DNA from: Promerops cafer
Lineage: Eukaryota > Chordata > Aves > Passeriformes > Nectariniidae
Direction of reading: 5' to 3'
NCBI GenBank assembly: GCA_013398275.1
Contig: VZSE01010764.1
Span: 231,769 to 295,768 of the forward strand
DNA: 64,000 nt
The position numbers and the translations under genes are program-made. The notes under the pieces are model-generated. The model saw only the letters and a program-made list of their open reading frames with translations, was not told the DNA's origin and did no database searches. Position 1 is the stretch's first letter. Each line of letters begins with the position of its first letter. Shown here one piece after another: positions 55,101 to 61,100 of this stretch.

Positions 55101-58100
55101 TTTACTGTCTGTGAGGAACCTCAGCATTTTTTTCCTTGGCTGTCTTAGCATTTTCTTCTCATTTTGCTTTATTTCTAGTGACAGTCATACAATATCTCAC
55201 CATGATGGAACTACATAAATAGGGATAATAATTAGTTAAAAACAGCTTGTAGGTACACCATATGGATGTATATTATTACATGTACATAATGACATGTTAA
55301 AACATGATACCACAGCATAACAAGAAAACACTGGGGTGGAAAAAAAATCAGTAGTAGGGTTTTATAATGGTTTATTTGTGGCAGACTTGCAGGAATGAGC
55401 TGCTTTGTTGATTACCATGGCTATTTTCCTTTTCTTTTGTCCAGTGATTTATTCATATTCCTTTTGTTTGCTGTGCTTCTCAGACTAGTTGCTGTGATTG
55501 GGGGTAGTTTAGTTTCAAAAGTCAACTGAGGCCATCAGTTCTTTCAAAATGTGATTTGGAATATAAAAGGGGATGTTACAACCTCCAACTACTGTCTTCT
55601 TCACTGATGCAATAAAACTTAGGCATGTAATTTGTTGTTATGATTGCTTGGTTTAGATTTGTATTAAGCTTTGTTTATAAAACTCATTTTGTTGTACTTA
55701 ACCATCATTTGGAAGCAAATACTGATTTTAGGGCGTGTTTCAATGAGAACCTAAAAATTTCCCACTTTCTACTCACTCAGTGAACTAATTGACTACTTAA
55801 GTTAATGTAGAAATGCCTATGCCTGCATGTGCTTTGCTTCTCAGATTTTTTTTTGTTGCTTGCTTTTTGCTTTTTTGCTTTTTTGCCTTTTTTTTTTTTT
55901 TATGTTGCAAAGTTTTATACATCTATTTTCTCACCTACCGTATCCTAGGGGGCTTGGAGTACCAATAATACAGTCAGCCCACCTTCCTGGTCCCCAGACA
56001 TTTCAGAAGGTCGGGACATTTTTAAATCCAGACAGCTTCCTGGCAGTGCCATTTGGAGCATCAAAGTGGTAAATAACTTAAATTTATTTTCATGTATCCA
56101 TTGCTATCTTTCTGCTGTAGAGATTAGTGATGAAATTCTGTCTCTCACACCTTAATTAGTCTTCCATTCTGTTACTGTTCAGGGCCTCTAAAAATTATTG
56201 AAACTCTGGAGGTTTCAGGTTAAAAGATGGGAGCTCTCCAGAGTGTACAGTATGATGGCATTGCCTTGATTTTCAATGGCAAAGAATACTTTGTATTACC
56301 CAAATTTTGTATGTGTTGAGTACATCACTTTCTGTGGTTGGCTTTATGTGGCTGTCAAAATAAATTACCAGAGAAGGAAAATGTCCTTAAGACTGGCCGT
56401 AAGGTAAGCCAGGCATGGAAAGGGGCATAGATCTGAAGGATGGCTTGAATTGGTTGTTGTGGAGAAATCTTGTAGAGTGGATTCAAAGTGACATCATTTC
56501 TAGCTGATAGGGGAATAAACAACAACTTTCCTACCTGATTAGATGGACCAAAACTTGTATCCATAGTGACATTTACCATTAAAACCACCTGAAGTAGCTA
56601 AAGGAGAATTATTTGGTTTAAGTAAAGGCAAAAGAAAGCTAAATTATGAAACTGACAAATAGCTGTAGCTTCCCAATGATTTAAGTTCATCTCACTTTAA
56701 CTCTCATGCTAATTTTATTTTAATTTGACATCAGCTTAGCTTTTGCTGCTTTAAGCATTAATTTTCAGCTTAATATTCAGCATTAACATTGATACAAGTA
56801 TGTGCTTATTCATGTTACTTGTTGTGTGAAAGTAACAATACTGACACCTGTTCTGAAACAGAAAATAAGAAGCTTGTCAGAAGAGTTTCCGTGTTAAAAA
56901 AATTGATGATTGTATGTCCTATGTGTGCATATGTATTAGCTCCATAGATACCTAAGGACATTTTTTGTTTCACCTCAGCCTCCAGCAGCATCCTTCCTTT
57001 TCACTCCTCAGATATCATTGTGTTACATTAACTTGGTGTGTGAGTCAATTTAATTTCTTTTTCCTTTATTAGATGGGTGTTAATAAAATTTTAACATTGG
57101 AATCCTTCAATTCTCCCTTTAATTATGACCATAAAGTTCAATATCTTCTTTAAAGCAGGAGTTGGAATATTTGAGAAATACTGTAGGAAATATTGAGCCC
57201 ATAGTGCTTCTTTCCATCCGAGGAACTCCTGTCTCCATCAGTAATGACCCTTCATGTCTGTTGGTGACAGTCCCCATGGAGCTTTGTTGCTTCCATCAAC
57301 ATTGTTTCAGGGAGCAAATGTTTTGCCTTGGTATTAAAAGTATTTTGCAGCGAACGTTTGGATACCCCATACTCTGTACTCCATACTTGGGCTGTATTAG
57401 GAGCCAAGATTATTGACAAATCTGAAATGCAATACATAATCTCAGTGCTTATTTTGTTGTAGGAAAGGTGCTTATTTGAGTACATGCCATAATTATCAGT
57501 CACACAGATTAGAGGCTCTGAGACACATTGTAAAGATGTCTGATATATCAGCCAGAATCTGGCGATGTGAATATGTTCTTTTTCTCTCTGGAAATGATTA
57601 GGGAGGATTAGGAATCCTCTTGTGCTTAGTTCATTCTGAAATTAAAAACAAAAACAGAACCAAATCAAAACAAACAAACAAAAAAAGAACAACAAAAAAA
57701 CCCCACCAAAATTTCAAACTTAAGTCACTGTATGAATAAAAGATAATTATTAGTAAAAACATACTTACTCTCCCAAAGATAATTGTAGTTGAACACACAG
57801 AATACTCCAAAGCACAGCACTGCAACTCTGCCTCTGCATCTTAAATAAGGAAGGGAGAAAAGAAGCTGTTTGTAAATCAAGTGGAGATTGTGTGAGAAAA
57901 ACTTCACATTATGGGGAATGTTGATCTGAGTGTAATTGATAGAATTAATATAAAAAACTCTCTCTGTATATGCTGAATTAAGAGAGTTTCATGGAGCCAG
58001 CTCCCACTTTGCTTCATGAGCAGGACTCAATCCTAATAAATTCCAGGTTTCACTTGATTATTCATAGTGTAAGAAAAGCATCTATGATTACCAGTAATCA

Positions 58101-61100
58101 AGTGTCCAGACCCTGTGCAGAAGTCCCATGACTGTCTGGGCTGACTGTTCAAAGAGAAAAGAAAAATGAATCATAGAATAAAAGATATATTTTGGAAACT
58201 TTGCAACTGAGGTAGGGGTGAAGTGGTGGGGGAAATCCATATTTCCAGTTAGTCCTGAGCAGAAAATAACATTCCTGGTTTTGGCTGCTTTCTCACTGAT
58301 GATAAAGATCATATTATGCCATGTAAGTAATTAAAGGTATTTCACACAGATTTATGCACGCCCTGGTGTGCTCAGCTGAAATTGCAGAGTGGTTTTTTAC
58401 CTATGTTTTTCCCTAGATGAACTGAACAAGTTTGAATCCTGTGTAACAGAAGAACTTGAGGTTGCATTGACATTGTTACCTTACATTGAACAGGGCCGAG
58501 GATCAGGATTCCCGGGGAAGCGGAGACCGCGGGGAGCGGGTCTGTCAGGAAGAGGTGGCAGAGGAAGATCGAAACTGAAGAATGGAGTTGGGGCTGTGGT
58601 AATTCCAGGGGTAAGGACATCTTTTTTAAAGTCATATTGCAGTCTGTTAATGTAACAGTTTCATTCAGCTATAATTCTTCTATTAAAATAATGCATAAAA
58701 AACCAACGAGCTCTAAAGAGCCAGGGGTGTTTGATGAAGCCTGGCTGTTACTGCTTGTGATGAAGAACTAGAACACTACAGCTCAGTGGGCCTGAGGCAA
58801 TTCTGTGCTGCTCTTGCCATTTAAAGACACAACAGTTGGGAGTCTTAAAGTACTCCTTCCATTTCCTCGGGTGCAGGCAGCACTGGGTAAAGGCAGCACT
58901 GACTGGAACAACCCAGAAGGAGAGAGCAGGGTTTGTGCATGAGAATGTAACAGCAGCCGTAGGAGACCAGAGCAAAGGTTCTTCTAGACTGAGTGGTGGT
59001 GCAAGAGTGCATAGCAGAAGAGGAAGAGACATTTCAACAGTTTGTGACTTGGGGGCTTGCTGAACAAGAGGTGGTGTCTTTGTCTTGGGCAGCCTGTGTT
59101 GGAGCTTTCTTTCATAAACCTGCCCATTCACTTCAAAAAAACTTCAGGAAACAGTGTTAACCTTTTTCAGTTCTGCAACTCCTCCGCTTGTGTTTTAAGT
59201 GGCTGCCTCCTGGATTAGTTGTCTGCCTCTCAGTGCTCTTAGACAAGAGACAGAGAGGTTTCTATTCACTTCCTCCATCCATGCCACTCAGTTTCTATAG
59301 ACCTCCATCATTTCTCCTTTTCCTTCTGCTCTTGACTTGCACATATGGAGAATGCCAGTATTTTGAGTATTCCTTGTATGGAAGCTGCTCCATATTTCTG
59401 ATCATCAATACCAGTTCTTTTGTCATGTTAATTTCCTTACTTTGTGGATTTTCATCTGCCGTTTTATAGCCCAGCACTCAGCTTTATGAAGTTCTTGTGC
59501 AGTTCCTCGCACTTGTCTTCTGGATTGTATTACTCTGAATATCCCAATCCTGTTGGCAAGCTTTGTCACCTTGCTTCTCACTTGGTTTTTCAGATTGCAC
59601 ATGAGTGCATTGAGCACCACCACCTGTTAGCAGGCAGGCCCTGTCAGATTTGGACTAGTGCTATTCTCCCACATACAAAACTGATAATTTATTCCCCTCT
59701 TTATTTTGTGTCTTGTATCAGTATAGGGACCATTCCTCTTCAGTTTGACTTTTCTTAAGTAGCTTTGGTGAAGAACTTTGCCAAAAGAGTTTGATAGTGA
59801 AGTAAGTAGCATCAGTCAGATTTCCCTGTCCCCAGAATTGCTGACTCCTTCAGAGAGCCCTTACAGATCATGATTTACCATAACTAAAGCTTCCTTGACT
59901 CTTTAGTGAATTAATTTATCAGTGACTCAGTTCTTTGTTGTGATCAGATTTTTACTATTCTGTACACAGCTTCTGTCCAGAAACCCTTGAGAAAATAGTG
60001 ATTACATTTGCTGTCTCCTATTCTTCAGAAGCACTGAAGTGACTGTAAGCAAGTGATTGCTCACTGCAGTTGACAGTTAAGCTACTTAATACTTGACGTA
60101 TTTTTAAAACTCAAAAATCCTACACAGTCCTAGTCTGCTTCTCATAAGAAGAGGGATTTTGGTATGAAAAACTTGGAGATCTGGACTGTAAAACAATTCA
60201 TTTTTTTTTTCCCCCACTGTGGGCTTCTTCTGTTTGAATGTTCCTTTTAAACTTTGATTACAAACTAGCCCTGCATATTTTGAGAGACACCCAGTTCCTT
60301 CTGTTCAGAGGGGGACTTGCTCATTTTTATGTCTTTGAGGACTAATTCCTGAGACTCTCTTTAGAGCTGTGTTTTTGTGTTCTTACATGTAAACCGTTTG
60401 AGTTTGTCACACTTTCTGCTGCCTGTGTAATAATATCTTGGAATACTCTGATGCTTATGATTTGAAAAAGGAACAATCATCTCTATCACGTTTCTCTTTT
60501 AAAGCACTGGATGGTCACGATTCATAAGCAAATTTGTAATTTAAAACATACAGGATGAATTCCACTTAGGCCTAGTCACAGCACCTTAATGTGTGTTAAC
60601 ATCATTATTTTGGTGTTACAAAGCACAAATCTGTACTTCAAGAGAAGCTGGGGTTTATAGATCAAACTTCTAAAAGGTTTTGTAATTGAACAGAAGAGAG
60701 TGGTTTAGGTAACTAGATATAAATACAAAATGGACATCACTTTCCACAGTTTCCTACAAAAATTTGATCCTTTGAGTCATCACGTAGACGGCAGCTCCAG
60801 AGTTCCAGAGATGTGGCTGCCTTGTGACAGAGTAGATGAAGTTAGCAGGACCAAGAGATCAGCCTTTTGCCAGATAAATGTTTGAAATAGGAGTATTTTC
60901 AGTGAATTTGCACAAAATAATTCTTACTCAGCATGGGATCAGTAGGAAGCCACACAGATTTCAAAGTACCTTGGTATATCTTGAGAATGGGGAAAAAGGT
61001 GGCTACAGGTTAACCCATGGTGGGTCAGTACTGGGGTTCAGCAAACACCAACATTGCAGTCATTGAGTTCTTCAAAATTCTGCTCTTTTGAATGTGCAAT

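Larger units (their letters stand above)
48815..55948 (+). other. KMT2C intron (7.1 kb)
   Basis: Starts GTAAGC and ends CCTACCGTATCCTAG. It holds a minus-strand CR1 3' end at about 50103-50225 and a long T-rich tract just upstream of the acceptor. The rest is AT-rich; the longest chance frames, at 50059-50412 and 54242-54604, resemble no known protein. Confidence 0.9.
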
